DNA of 64,000 bases from a bacterium (lineage in GTDB: Bacteria > Zhuqueibacterota > QNDG01 > JAFGCO01): the NCBI GenBank assembly GCA_016932575.1, contig JAFGCO010000067.1:62001-126000 (forward strand). Reading direction: 5' to 3'. Position 1 is the stretch's first letter; each line of letters opens with the position of its first letter. This document shows, piece after piece, positions 1 to 9,167 of the stretch. Made by a program: the position numbers and the translations under genes. The notes beneath the pieces were generated by a model. That model searched no databases. It worked only from the letters and a program-made list of their open reading frames with translations, and was not told where the DNA came from.

Positions 1-965
1 CGGATCCCCTTTTCAAAAGACACTTTTGGTTTCCATCCGTCCAGCAATTCTCTTGCGTATTGACAATCTGCAACCTGTCCCCAAATGTTTGTCTCTTTTG
101 ATTTATCAAATTCGAGCTTGATTGGTTTTCCAGAAGTTTTTATAACAAGCGATGCGATATCTTTGATCTTTATTCTTTGTTCACTGCCCAGATTAAATGG
201 GCCGATCAGTGTCATACTGTCTAATTTTTCAATGCTTTTCATAAGACCCTCAACCACATCATCAATGTAACAATAGGATCTTGTCTCTTCTCCCGTCCCC
301 CAGATACGAAAAGGCTTCCGTTTTGGATATTCAATCGCCCTTCTGCAAAAAGCCGGAATGGCAGAAGCCGTCTCCAGTTCAATATCCTGGTTTTTACCGT
401 AAGCCCCGATCAGACGAGGGACAGAAAATCTGGCATTTGTATTGCCTTCCTCAATAAGATATTCAATCTGTTTTTCTCCAAACAGCTTTGCCCAGCCATA
501 AGAAAGCTCCGGTTGTGCAGGAATCGCCTGATTTTCAAGCATCTTTGGAGAATCAGGCCTCATTTGCAAATCAATAGGATAAACATGAGCGCTGCTTGCG
601 TATAAATACTTTTCCACATTATTCTCAAGAGCTGCGGTTAAAGTCGTCGTATCAATGATGGAATTCTGAACAATGACTTCTCCCGGACTGGAAAGGTAAT
701 ATCCAATTCCTCCCACTTTTGAGGCCATATGAAAAACCACCTCGATGTTTTTCATGGCTGTTCTTGCGTCCTGCTTTTTACGTAAATCGCCATGGATAAA
801 TTCAATCTGATCGATTATGGAAGCCAGGTACTCCTTTTTACCACGCTCTAAATTATCAATAATTTTTACCCTGGCGCCCTCACAGACAAGACGCTCGGCG
901 AGATTTGAGCCAATAAAGCCGGCACCACCTGTTATAAGGACTTTCTTATTCTTCCAATAGTGCAT
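1..965 (-). CDS. NAD-dependent epimerase/dehydratase (extended SDR), 3' end outside window
   Basis: About 321 codons are visible; the gene runs off the left edge. It starts at an ATG that overlaps by one base the TGA of the upstream gene (TGATG), so the two are translationally coupled. The N-terminus has the Rossmann motif GGAGFIGSN (residues 13-21), then HMASKVGGIG, an ASSAHVYP serine strand and a Y-x3-K pair in SYGWAK. The VGGIG segment is typical of GDP-mannose 3,5-epimerase and GDP-fucose synthase relatives, so a GDP-sugar substrate is likely. The exact reaction cannot be told. It acts in the cytoplasm, supplying activated sugar to the adjacent polysaccharide locus. Confidence 0.85.
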   Translation of the reverse strand, partial: MHYWKNKKVLITGGAGFIGSNLAERLVCEGARVKIIDNLERGKKEYLASIIDQIEFIHGDLRKKQDARTAMKNIEVVFHMASKVGGIGYYLSSPGEVIVQNSIIDTTTLTAALENNVEKYLYASSAHVYPIDLQMRPDSPKMLENQAIPAQPELSYGWAKLFGEKQIEYLIEEGNTNARFSVPRLIGAYGKNQDIELETASAIPAFCRRAIEYPKRKPFRIWGTGEETRSYCYIDDVVEGLMKSIEKLDSMTLIGPFNLGSEQRIKIKDIASLVIKTSGKPIKLEFDKSKETNIWGQVADCQYARELLDGWKPKVSFEKGI

Positions 966-1924
966 CAAACAGCCCTGTTTTCATGAATGTTGTCCTGATT
1001 TGATTTATACCACTCGATCGTCTTCGACAGTCCTTCTCTCAACGGTGTGTTCGGAACATAACCCAGGACTTTCTTCAGCCTGGACATATCATAATACCGC
1101 CTTGGCTGTCCATCCGGTTTTGTGGAATCCCAAGTGATCTCGCCTGAAAAACCCGCAAGATCCGATATGGTATTGACCAATTCTCGGATACTTGTCTCCA
1201 CGCCTGTCCCTAAATTGAACGGTCCGGATTCAGTTATTTTTTCCGCAGCATCAACAATGACTTTTGCGGTATCTTCAACATATAAAAATTCCCGTGACGC
1301 TTTGCCTGATCCCCAGACAATAACCTCGGGTTGATTTTTCTCAACAGCTTCCACAAATTTTCGGATCAGCGCCGGCACCACATGTGATGTCTCAAGATTA
1401 AAATTATCATGCGGACCATACAGATTGGCGGGCAGTAAAATTGTCGAGTCAAAGCCATATTGATCACGGTAGGTCCAGGACTGAATGATCAGCATCTTTT
1501 TCGCCATGGAATATCCGATTGAATTTTCATCCGGCAGACCCGACCAGAAATCATTTTCTTGATAAGGCACTTTTAGATATTTCGGATATCCGCATCCGGC
1601 AGCCAATGCCACTGTTTTCTTTGCGCCGATTTTTCTTGCATATTCCATGACAAGTGTGCCCATCATCAAATTATCGTAAAAAAACAGTCCCGGTGCTGCT
1701 TTATTGGCTCCAATTCCGCCCACACGGCCTGCCAAATGTAATACAACATCAGGCTGTGTCTCTTCGAAAAGTTCTTTGACCTGTTCCTCTATCGTCAGAT
1801 CGTATTCTTCAATTCCGGGTGTAAAAATCTCCTCCGGTCTTTTCTCTTCTAAGACTTTCAGCACACTATGTCCGACAAATCCCTGGCTTCCGGTGACCAG
1901 CACCTTCTTATCTTGCCAAAACAT
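965..1924 (-). CDS. GDP-L-fucose synthase-like SDR
   Basis: 319 residues, the usual length for GDP-L-fucose synthase, which epimerises and reduces GDP-4-keto-6-deoxymannose with NADPH. Seen: GSQGFVGHS near the N-terminus, HLAGRVGGIGANK, NLYGPHDNF, TSHVVPAL (the histidine region) and Y-x3-K in GYSMAKK. Odd: the strand that carries the catalytic serine in the Escherichia coli enzyme (SSCIYPK) reads AAGCGYPK here. The cysteine is kept but both serines are replaced. It may act on another GDP-sugar or use another residue. It follows the gene at 1940-2872 by a short gap and overlaps the next gene by one base. Confidence 0.8.
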   Translation of the reverse strand: MFWQDKKVLVTGSQGFVGHSVLKVLEEKRPEEIFTPGIEEYDLTIEEQVKELFEETQPDVVLHLAGRVGGIGANKAAPGLFFYDNLMMGTLVMEYARKIGAKKTVALAAGCGYPKYLKVPYQENDFWSGLPDENSIGYSMAKKMLIIQSWTYRDQYGFDSTILLPANLYGPHDNFNLETSHVVPALIRKFVEAVEKNQPEVIVWGSGKASREFLYVEDTAKVIVDAAEKITESGPFNLGTGVETSIRELVNTISDLAGFSGEITWDSTKPDGQPRRYYDMSRLKKVLGYVPNTPLREGLSKTIEWYKSNQDNIHENRAV

Positions 1925-1939
1925 GGATGAACCCCTTAA

Positions 1940-2872
1940 TTAAATATTTGAATAAAAATTTTCTCTGATAACCTGATATCCTTTGACCAGCTCTCTGATG
2001 CCAGATTGCAAGGAGTGTTCCGTTGTAAATCCGGCGTTTTCTATTTTTTCATTACTTACGATATAGTTGCGTTTATCAGGATCTTCCCCAATTTCTGAAA
2101 CAAGCGGTGTAAATTTGGGCACTTCCTTTTGGATTTGTTCGCACAATTCCAGTTTTGATAAATTTGCATCGCTTAATCCCACATTGTATGGTTCATCCTT
2201 CATACTTACAAAATTTGCGATACTGTGCAAAAATGCTTTAGCGACATCGCGTATGTGGATATAATTCCTTTTAAAATTGGCCTGGAAAAGGACAACCGTT
2301 CTGTCAGTCACGGCACGATAAGTAAAGTCGTTAACAAGCAAATCCAGACGCATCCGCGGACTGATCCCGAAAACCGTTGCCAGACGTAACGTAATGACTT
2401 CACCGGCGTCAAGTAATTTCTTTTCAATGTCTACTTTTAACTTACCATAGAGTGAAATTGGATTCAACGGTGTTTCTTCAGTACAGTAAATACCGTCCTG
2501 CCCGATACCGTAGCCGCTGTTGGTTGTCGGAAATATAATTTTCTGGTTTTTACTTCTCAGGTCCAACAGCATCTCAATGGCGTCATAATTAACGGTCTTT
2601 GCTCCGACAGGATTGAATTGACAAAGGGGTGCGCCGACCATACATGCCAGGGGTATGATGATATCTGCATCTTTCATACAACGATGAATAAGATTTTTAT
2701 CACGAACATCCCCCCTGATAATGGTTAGATTTTCATTATGACAGCAGTCAAGCAGCGATGTTTGTTTATACATAAAATTATCAACCACCTGAACTGAATA
2801 GCCTTTTTTCAATAATTCGGGAGTTAAGATTGATCCTATATATCCTCCTCCCCCCGTAACTAAAATTTTCAT
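1940..2872 (-). CDS. NAD-dependent epimerase/dehydratase (extended SDR)
   Basis: 310 residues from the ATG at 2872. This start is preferred over an in-frame ATG 12 bases upstream because GGAGAG sits 4 bases before it and the protein then opens with MKILVTGGGGYIGS, the normal dinucleotide-binding start. Other signs are the NYDAIEMLLD helix, the TTNSGYGIG serine strand and Y-x3-K in LYGKLK. Extended SDRs of this kind epimerise or dehydrate nucleotide sugars in the cytoplasm. Substrate not predictable. It is the third SDR in a row and part of the same minus-strand run feeding the glycosyltransferases. Confidence 0.85.
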   Translation of the reverse strand: MKILVTGGGGYIGSILTPELLKKGYSVQVVDNFMYKQTSLLDCCHNENLTIIRGDVRDKNLIHRCMKDADIIIPLACMVGAPLCQFNPVGAKTVNYDAIEMLLDLRSKNQKIIFPTTNSGYGIGQDGIYCTEETPLNPISLYGKLKVDIEKKLLDAGEVITLRLATVFGISPRMRLDLLVNDFTYRAVTDRTVVLFQANFKRNYIHIRDVAKAFLHSIANFVSMKDEPYNVGLSDANLSKLELCEQIQKEVPKFTPLVSEIGEDPDKRNYIVSNEKIENAGFTTEHSLQSGIRELVKGYQVIRENFYSNI

Positions 2873-2905
2873 TAATCTCTCCATAAAAATTGAACCGCGA
2901 AATAA

Positions 2906-4084
2906 CTATTTGATCGAAGTCATGATAGACTCAAATTTATCGGCAATGACTTCAATTCGATAATTCGATTGGGCATAATTTCTGCCGTTATTACCCAATT
3001 GGTTTCTCAGTTCTTCAGAATGATATAATTTCAAAATTGCGTCAATGAACGCTTTAAGATTGTCCGGTTCAACAATCAGCCCGGCATTAATTCTCCGGGT
3101 AATGCGTGAAACAAGGTTTGCCTCAGGAGCGACAAGTAAAGAAGCTTTGCCGGAACAGTATCCTGTCCAAACTTTGGAAGGTACACAATATTGGCTGGCG
3201 TCATTATCAAGTATTGTTAATATAACGTCAGCCGATGCAAGCACATCCGGCAATCTTCCGTAATCCTGAAAGGGTTTTATCAATATATTGGTGAGGTCTC
3301 TTTGTTTTATCGCATTTTTAAGAATCTCGACACCAATCCCCTCAGAGACAACCAAAAAAACAATATCTGATATGTCCTTCAGCTTTTCTGCAGCCTGTAT
3401 AATCATCTCGGGATTGTGTTTCAATCCAAGTGAACCGGCATATAAAACAACAAACTTATCATGAATTTTATTTTCGGATGAAAATGAATTCTTCCTGTCA
3501 CGGAGAGGAAAATCGTTTATCGGCGTCCAATCTGGAATCACAGTGGTTTCCGCATTCACTTCCCAGCTTTTCAACACAGGTAAAAAATCTTCAGTTAGGC
3601 TGATAATATGCCTGGATGATTTCATTATTTTTTGTTCCTTGTGAATATAATATTTCCCTATAATTCTACCCGGCAATCCAAATTTTTTTGAAAGAACCGA
3701 ATAGACAGCCAGGCTGCGTAAATCCTTTAACCAGAAAATAAAGGGAATATTGTTTTTTAAAACGTATCGGACAATTTTTCCTTCAGGATCGGTCGGTGTG
3801 TTGGCAGATATAATTAGATCCGGTTGAATACTGCATAATAATCGATAAATTTTACACCCATATTTTTGCTCTTCGAAATATCTGTTGATTAAATCATCTT
3901 TCCTTAAGATCTTACCTTTAAGTGAAATCACCTTCAAATTATTAATATGTACATTAAAGTCTGCCTTCGGACCCCCGCATGTCGCATTATAAACATGAGT
4001 AATCTGGAAATCTCTCTGAGCCAGTTCCTTGCTTAAATCAAAATGAGGCGGAGTGCCGTGATAGTCATGGATTAATATGTTCAC
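2906..4084 (-). CDS. glycosyltransferase family 4 (WbuB/WcaI-like)
   Basis: 392 residues with a GTG start. It has the GT-B plan of family 4: an acceptor half opening with an HDYHGTPPHF loop and a donor half starting near residue 210 (VLYAGSLGLKHNPEMIIQA). Later comes the C-terminal segment SKVWTGYCSGKASLLV followed by AGLIVEPDN, typical of the WbuB subgroup that transfers N-acetylated aminosugars in O-antigen synthesis. It acts at the inner face of the cytoplasmic membrane. Linkage and sugar are unknown. It sits 13 bases after a sulfotransferase gene. Confidence 0.85.
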   Translation of the reverse strand: MNILIHDYHGTPPHFDLSKELAQRDFQITHVYNATCGGPKADFNVHINNLKVISLKGKILRKDDLINRYFEEQKYGCKIYRLLCSIQPDLIISANTPTDPEGKIVRYVLKNNIPFIFWLKDLRSLAVYSVLSKKFGLPGRIIGKYYIHKEQKIMKSSRHIISLTEDFLPVLKSWEVNAETTVIPDWTPINDFPLRDRKNSFSSENKIHDKFVVLYAGSLGLKHNPEMIIQAAEKLKDISDIVFLVVSEGIGVEILKNAIKQRDLTNILIKPFQDYGRLPDVLASADVILTILDNDASQYCVPSKVWTGYCSGKASLLVAPEANLVSRITRRINAGLIVEPDNLKAFIDAILKLYHSEELRNQLGNNGRNYAQSNYRIEVIADKFESIMTSIK

Positions 4085-4097
4085 AGAATGTTGTCTT

Positions 4098-4961
4098 TCA
4101 CCAGTTTATAGTATTTTCGTATCCTAAATCTATCAGTAATTGTCCTGATATCTCTTTAATTAAATCAATATGTTCATTGGTCATGACTTTTTTCCAACTA
4201 CCAGACTCTCCTTTTCTGAAAGTATGGGATTTTTCCGGTTGAATATTTTTCTTCATTTTATCAAGCATTTCATTGACATCCAATGACATACTTTTTTGTG
4301 TGTTATAAAAATTTATAATATTTTTCAGTTCGATATCTCTGGCCTCACCAATTAAATTTTCATATTTAATTGCGTATACATCATTATTGTTTATCCAGGG
4401 TTGATACCGTTTAAAACGTTCAGTTATGTTTGGAAAGTCATATTTAAAATTTTTCTCTGATATACCACGAATAGATAACATTATTGCTTCTTCATCCGAG
4501 TGGCAACTGCGAAAAAACCTGCTTAATCGGTGCCAACGATTCATGTATCGCAGATAGTACGCATCTGAGATGACAACATCCCTAATATCACGATAAATAA
4601 AATAATGGATGGCTCTCACTGAATGAAGTGCATTTTCTATAATGGGTGAATAGAATAAATGAGATGGAATGAGCTCATTTTCTGCAGACCGGATAATCCT
4701 CTTTCTTAGGGTATCCAAATCGATTTCACGATATGGCACGGATGGCATGCTTGCAAGAAACATCCCCCAGTCACGTATACCAGGCAGTTTCTGTAAAATT
4801 TGAACCAATAAATGTGTTCCGCTCTTGGGGAAAGAATTGGCAATGACTGGATAAGAACCATTTGATACCGACATTTTGCCAGACATATAAAGAGAATACC
4901 TTGGAATATACATACAATATTCTCTAATTTTTTTTATCAATGTGTATTTACGCCAATTCAT
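4098..4961 (-). CDS. sulfotransferase domain protein (PAPS-dependent)
   Basis: 287 residues. The 5'-phosphosulfate loop is clear as FPKSGTHLL around residue 45. The 3'-phosphate site is seen as YRDIRDVVIS around residue 125 and a basic RKGESGSW segment near the C-terminus. These are family marks of enzymes that move sulfate from PAPS to a hydroxyl or amino group. In this locus the likely acceptor is the nascent polysaccharide or its lipid-linked unit, which is inference. The PAPS genes lie about 12 kb away on the same strand. No good ribosome binding site precedes the ATG; the coding DNA is A+T-rich. Confidence 0.85.
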   Translation of the reverse strand: MNWRKYTLIKKIREYCMYIPRYSLYMSGKMSVSNGSYPVIANSFPKSGTHLLVQILQKLPGIRDWGMFLASMPSVPYREIDLDTLRKRIIRSAENELIPSHLFYSPIIENALHSVRAIHYFIYRDIRDVVISDAYYLRYMNRWHRLSRFFRSCHSDEEAIMLSIRGISEKNFKYDFPNITERFKRYQPWINNNDVYAIKYENLIGEARDIELKNIINFYNTQKSMSLDVNEMLDKMKKNIQPEKSHTFRKGESGSWKKVMTNEHIDLIKEISGQLLIDLGYENTINW

Positions 4962-4973
4962 AAGTATATATTA

Positions 4974-5516
4974 TTAATAGAAATGACGACGGGACTTTAA
5001 AATATAGTTTGGTTTGATAACTCTCTTACCTATTTTATTTGCGGGCACACCTCCAACAATAACATTTGGCGGTATATTTTTAGTAACCACAGCACCAGCG
5101 GCAACAATTCCTCCTCTCCCAATCTCAGCACCTGGTAAAATGATACATCTTGTGCTTAGCCAAACGTAATCATTTACTATGACCTTGCCTTTTTCAGAAG
5201 AAAAATCGGGGCAATTGACTTTATGTTGTACTGTCCAAATACTAACTTCCGAACTTATATTGACGTTGTTGCCTATTAATAATTCCCCTCTCCCATCCAA
5301 TGTTGCATGATTACCGATGATTGTATTTTCTCCAATTTCAATTTTCCAGGGAGCACGTATTTCAGCCCCATAACAAACGACTGAATTTTTGCCAATTTTC
5401 ATTCTATAAATATATTTATATAACCATTTTCTAAGCCGGTTTGAAGGCATATATCCACATAAAATTAATGAATAATGAATTAAACTATAAAAATATTCTT
5501 TAAGTTTATTTATCAC
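4974..5516 (-). CDS. hexapeptide-repeat acyltransferase (WcaF/LacA-like)
   Basis: 180 residues. The start is a GTG with AGGAG ten bases upstream. The middle holds a left-handed beta-helix: imperfect hexapeptide turns such as IGENTIIGNHATL and IGNNVNISSEV, then VWLSTRCIILPGAEIGRGGIVAAGAVV and the closing GGVPANKIGKR of acetyltransferases of the WcaF, maltose O-acetyltransferase and serine acetyltransferase type. The role is probably O-acetylation of a sugar in the polysaccharide with acetyl-CoA. It lies between two sulfotransferase genes, so the glycan may carry both sulfate and acetyl groups. Confidence 0.85.
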   Translation of the reverse strand: MINKLKEYFYSLIHYSLILCGYMPSNRLRKWLYKYIYRMKIGKNSVVCYGAEIRAPWKIEIGENTIIGNHATLDGRGELLIGNNVNISSEVSIWTVQHKVNCPDFSSEKGKVIVNDYVWLSTRCIILPGAEIGRGGIVAAGAVVTKNIPPNVIVGGVPANKIGKRVIKPNYILKSRRHFY

Positions 5517-5529
5517 CAGACAATGTCTC

Positions 5530-6516
5530 CTAATTATGCATAAAATTCATAAATGACTTATCACAAAAATCCGAATTATAACGGTATATATCCAAATCAA
5601 ATTTTTCAAGTACTGCCATAGCCTCTCTTTCGATGTTTTTATCAACATCTTTGCGCCACTTATTAATAACATAATTGGAATCAGCCTTGTTTATTGCATT
5701 TTTCGTCTCAGTTGTTGACAATCTTGAAGACTTGGAAGGTTTATTAACCATTTCAAACATTTTTTCTTTCTCGTCTAATTTGAGTTCCTTTACAAACAAA
5801 ATAATAAAACATTCTGGTCTTAATACCATTTCCTCATAGGATACACGTAGCCAATTTTTTAAATATTTACTTTTTAATGGAGGCAAATTCTCCAACACCC
5901 AATTTAACACATATTGATTAAGACTTTTTCTTCCCTTTAAAATATCCATTGCATAGTCATATTGATCTGAGGTAATATATTTATCACAATATCTTTCATT
6001 TTTCAAATAAGCATCTGCTGTGAGGCCCCAATTCAATCTATAAAGCGAGTGTGCATTTGCTATTGGATGCCGGATTTGATAAATAAAATGGGCATTATTG
6101 TTTTCATAAAACCAATCACATAATGCCTTAGCTTCAGTGATTTTAAATAAAATCCTATTTGAAACAAAGTCAAATTGAGGATGCCAAAAACGCCAATCAG
6201 TTTTACCTATTAATCGACCGCTTGCTAATAATGCCAAATAATCCTTAATCCAATCATCGTTATTAATATATTGATTTAAATATTGTTTTTTTAAATACTT
6301 TCTTACTATTCTATCCGCACCTAAATAGCCAAATGCGTGATCAATAAACCTGATTCCCCTGTTTATAGTAATGATATCTCTTAACCAGGTGCTGCCCCCT
6401 CTTCTTGTACTGAACAAAAAGATGTTCTTCTTGCTACTCTGTGCATGTCTTACAAAAAGAGTCCAGATTGTCCTTTTAATAGCATTCTCAATCCTTATAT
6501 CGACCTTCGTTTTCAT
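5530..6516 (-). CDS. sulfotransferase family protein
   Basis: 328 residues, not closely similar by eye to the sulfotransferase at 4098-4961. The N-terminal phosphosulfate-binding loop reads FSTRRGGSTWLRD. The 3'-phosphate site is YQIRHPIANAHSLYR near residue 145. A C-terminal basic stretch (NKWRKDVDKN) fits the family, which uses PAPS. The acceptor is unknown; the context suggests a sugar of the surface glycan. The gene is only 9 bases downstream of a glycosyltransferase stop and 14 bases upstream of the acyltransferase start. The coding DNA is strongly A+T-rich with many AAT and ATA codons. Confidence 0.8.
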   Translation of the reverse strand: MKTKVDIRIENAIKRTIWTLFVRHAQSSKKNIFLFSTRRGGSTWLRDIITINRGIRFIDHAFGYLGADRIVRKYLKKQYLNQYINNDDWIKDYLALLASGRLIGKTDWRFWHPQFDFVSNRILFKITEAKALCDWFYENNNAHFIYQIRHPIANAHSLYRLNWGLTADAYLKNERYCDKYITSDQYDYAMDILKGRKSLNQYVLNWVLENLPPLKSKYLKNWLRVSYEEMVLRPECFIILFVKELKLDEKEKMFEMVNKPSKSSRLSTTETKNAINKADSNYVINKWRKDVDKNIEREAMAVLEKFDLDIYRYNSDFCDKSFMNFMHN

Positions 6517-6524
6517 CTCATCTT

Positions 6525-7769
6525 TTATCCCTCATTCAATAATGAATGACCAAAATTATATGTGATTTCAGACCAATTGAATTTTTCTTTGACAAATTCC
6601 CTTGCATTGCCACCAATGAATGTGCGCAAATCCTTATTATTAGCTAAAGACAATATCTTTTCAATATATGCTTGTTTGTTATTGGCAATAAATACCTGGT
6701 TACCATCCATTACATCCAAACCTTGTATTGCATGTTCTGAACATACTATTGAAATACCCATTGACATTACCTGTAATATCTTCAATTTTGTTCCTCCCCC
6801 AAAAGCAATTGGTGCAATAAAAATATCAGTCATCATTAAGTATGGTCTTACATCTTGGATTGTTCCAGTGACAATTATTTTATCAGTATTTTTTCTTTCC
6901 AATAAACGTATTTTTTTCACAGGGGATCGACCAATAACTAAAAACCGAAAATTATGTTTATTGTTCTGATTCAATATTGGTAATAATTTTGATTTAATAT
7001 AAATAACAGCCTTAATATTCGGTTCAAAATCCATTGCTCCCATATACGACAGAGTGATAGTATTATCTTTATGTGTATTCATGTAAGACAAATCATTTGA
7101 TTTATATCGTTTTTGAGGAGTAAAAAAAGTCACATCAACACCATTTGGTACAACCCAGTATTTTTGAACATCCGGATATGCATATTTTCTTGTATCATAC
7201 ATATCCTTTTTTGAAACGGAGACAATCCCCCATAAATTTTTATATATGTAACGCTCAAAGTCAATATACTTTAAATAATTTGCATAACTAAAAATTTTAT
7301 CTAAAAAATTTGTGCCACTTTTAGAACGCAGAAACCACATATTTCTATCAACATTATGCTGATCAAGAATAATATTTGAGTCATTATTATTCAGCACAAA
7401 GAAAATTGGCCTCAAAGAATGTAAATATATATATTTATATTGATTTTTTTTTAAATAATCGCTTATTTCATTATATATCTTTAAATTACGATAAATATTA
7501 ATATGGTATGGTATTAGAGAAGTCAAAGCAAAAATTTTATTTAAAAAATTGATTTTAATTTGAAAAGCGTGGATTGTATTTACGCCTCGATATGCTTGTA
7601 ATTCCAACGACTCTTTTAATACAAATTTACTTTTATAGAAAAATATAACATCGATCTGAAAATATCCGCTCAATCCCTTTAAAATATTAATCATTCTAAT
7701 CTTTCCACCATTATCAGCAGGTAAAGGAGGAACCGGAAAAATCATTAACATTTTATTTCTCTTTGCCAT
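6525..7769 (-). CDS. glycosyltransferase family 4
   Basis: About 414 residues from the ATG at 7769, eleven bases after the previous gene's stop. A longer frame exists, but its extra 24 residues overlap the upstream gene, and an ATG 18 bases further in is also possible. The protein opens with MIFPVPPLPADNGGK, the usual acceptor-side loop of GT4 enzymes. It later has VVPNGVDVTFF, LSYMGAMDFEPN and the donor-site region IAPIAFGGGTKLKILQVMSMG. It forms a glycosidic bond in the polysaccharide repeat; donor and linkage are unknown. The coding DNA is A+T-rich. Confidence 0.85.
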   Translation of the reverse strand: MAKRNKMLMIFPVPPLPADNGGKIRMINILKGLSGYFQIDVIFFYKSKFVLKESLELQAYRGVNTIHAFQIKINFLNKIFALTSLIPYHINIYRNLKIYNEISDYLKKNQYKYIYLHSLRPIFFVLNNNDSNIILDQHNVDRNMWFLRSKSGTNFLDKIFSYANYLKYIDFERYIYKNLWGIVSVSKKDMYDTRKYAYPDVQKYWVVPNGVDVTFFTPQKRYKSNDLSYMNTHKDNTITLSYMGAMDFEPNIKAVIYIKSKLLPILNQNNKHNFRFLVIGRSPVKKIRLLERKNTDKIIVTGTIQDVRPYLMMTDIFIAPIAFGGGTKLKILQVMSMGISIVCSEHAIQGLDVMDGNQVFIANNKQAYIEKILSLANNKDLRTFIGGNAREFVKEKFNWSEITYNFGHSLLNEG

Positions 7770-7779
7770 AAGAAATAAG

Positions 7780-8988
7780 CTATAATATATTACCTGTAAA
7801 GATATTTTTAAAATTTTTCTCTCTATAATACTCCATATCAAAATTATTTTTAATTGACAAATATTGGTTTTTCCTTTTTAATCCATATACAGTCATAATT
7901 GTTTTTCGTAATGAATTGATGTTATTATGCTCAAATGTATACCCAGCGCTATGTGATTTTATATAATGTCCGAGCCAATTCTGGTCGCTTGCGATGATTA
8001 ATTTTTTAAGAACCAATCCCTGAATCAGGATGCTTACTGAACCAATATGATTAATATATGGCAAACAGATACAATCGCTTGAAAGTAAATATTTAAGACT
8101 TTCTGCATGTGTGATAAATTTATTTACCAGAATAAGACCACTATTTTCTTGTACTTGTTTGGCTCTTTTGGATCTCAATGTATTTAAAATATTACTATCC
8201 ATAATTGGTCCGACAATCAACAATTGTAATTTAAAATCTTTATTTTCCTGTAAAATATCAATAATTGAATTAAGAAGAAGATTTGTCCCTTTCCTGACTG
8301 TATGCCAGCCATAAGCAATAATTTTAAACGGTATTTTGTGACCACCTTGGCCATCATCAAGCTTTTTATCATTGTTATTATAATAAATATCGGGTACTGG
8401 ATCTGGTAAATGTTTAAATTTATTAGTATTGAAATATGAATTGAAATATCCTGTCGCAAATTCATCAAGCATAAAAACGGTATTCAAATTATTATCCGAG
8501 ATAATTATCCTAAAAACCAATTTCTTAAAAAATAATTTGATTTTTGTTGCTCTTTTATAATAATAATCTGATTTTATGTCTGCATTTGAATAATGCATGA
8601 TTGGTCTGAAATATAGAGTTGTCCATTTTATATTAAAACATTTTCCACCGTTTATGATAAAAATTAATAATATATTCATAAAAAGGCCATCTAACATTGG
8701 AATTATTAGGTGATTAGGATGATTTTTGTTGATTATGTTCCAAGCTTTTAAAAAATATACAAATGGGTATCTTTTGAATGTTGATTTGTTAATGAATATT
8801 ATATTAAGATCATTCTTATACTTCACCCATACTTTATAAGAATGATAATTAATAATATCCATACTTGTCAAAAATGTAACCCGATAACCAGATGAAATAA
8901 TTTTATCAAATAACAAACTATTATAATAGGTATGATGACCCTCAACTTTATAGTCAAAAATAATAATTTCTTTTTTTTCATTCCTCAT
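7780..8988 (-). CDS. glycosyltransferase (GT-B fold, family 4-like)
   Basis: About 402 residues if the ATG at 8988 is used; an in-frame TTG at 9003 would add five. The N-terminus reads FDYKVEGHHTYYN, like other GT-B enzymes of surface-glycan loci. The donor domain starts near KIIAYGWHTVRKGTNLLLNSI and ends with the weakly conserved ASDQNWLGHYIKSHSAGYTFEHNN. The E-x7-E donor motif is not obvious, so the family call is moderate. It sits between the CDP-paratose epimerase (across a 164-bp very A+T-rich gap with no visible feature) and another glycosyltransferase. Confidence 0.7.
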   Translation of the reverse strand: MRNEKKEIIIFDYKVEGHHTYYNSLLFDKIISSGYRVTFLTSMDIINYHSYKVWVKYKNDLNIIFINKSTFKRYPFVYFLKAWNIINKNHPNHLIIPMLDGLFMNILLIFIINGGKCFNIKWTTLYFRPIMHYSNADIKSDYYYKRATKIKLFFKKLVFRIIISDNNLNTVFMLDEFATGYFNSYFNTNKFKHLPDPVPDIYYNNNDKKLDDGQGGHKIPFKIIAYGWHTVRKGTNLLLNSIIDILQENKDFKLQLLIVGPIMDSNILNTLRSKRAKQVQENSGLILVNKFITHAESLKYLLSSDCICLPYINHIGSVSILIQGLVLKKLIIASDQNWLGHYIKSHSAGYTFEHNNINSLRKTIMTVYGLKRKNQYLSIKNNFDMEYYREKNFKNIFTGNIL

Positions 8989-9167
8989 AATCTGGTTACT
9001 CAATCTTTTTATATTTAATAGCTTATTGGCGATAAATTATTTGTTTATTTTTTAAAGAATATCTAAACAATCAAGCAATTAAAATAGTATTATATAACAT
9101 TGAATTATCATTAATTTATTAATGAGATATTCATGGTCCATTTTCTTAAATCAAATATTCAGTAGTA

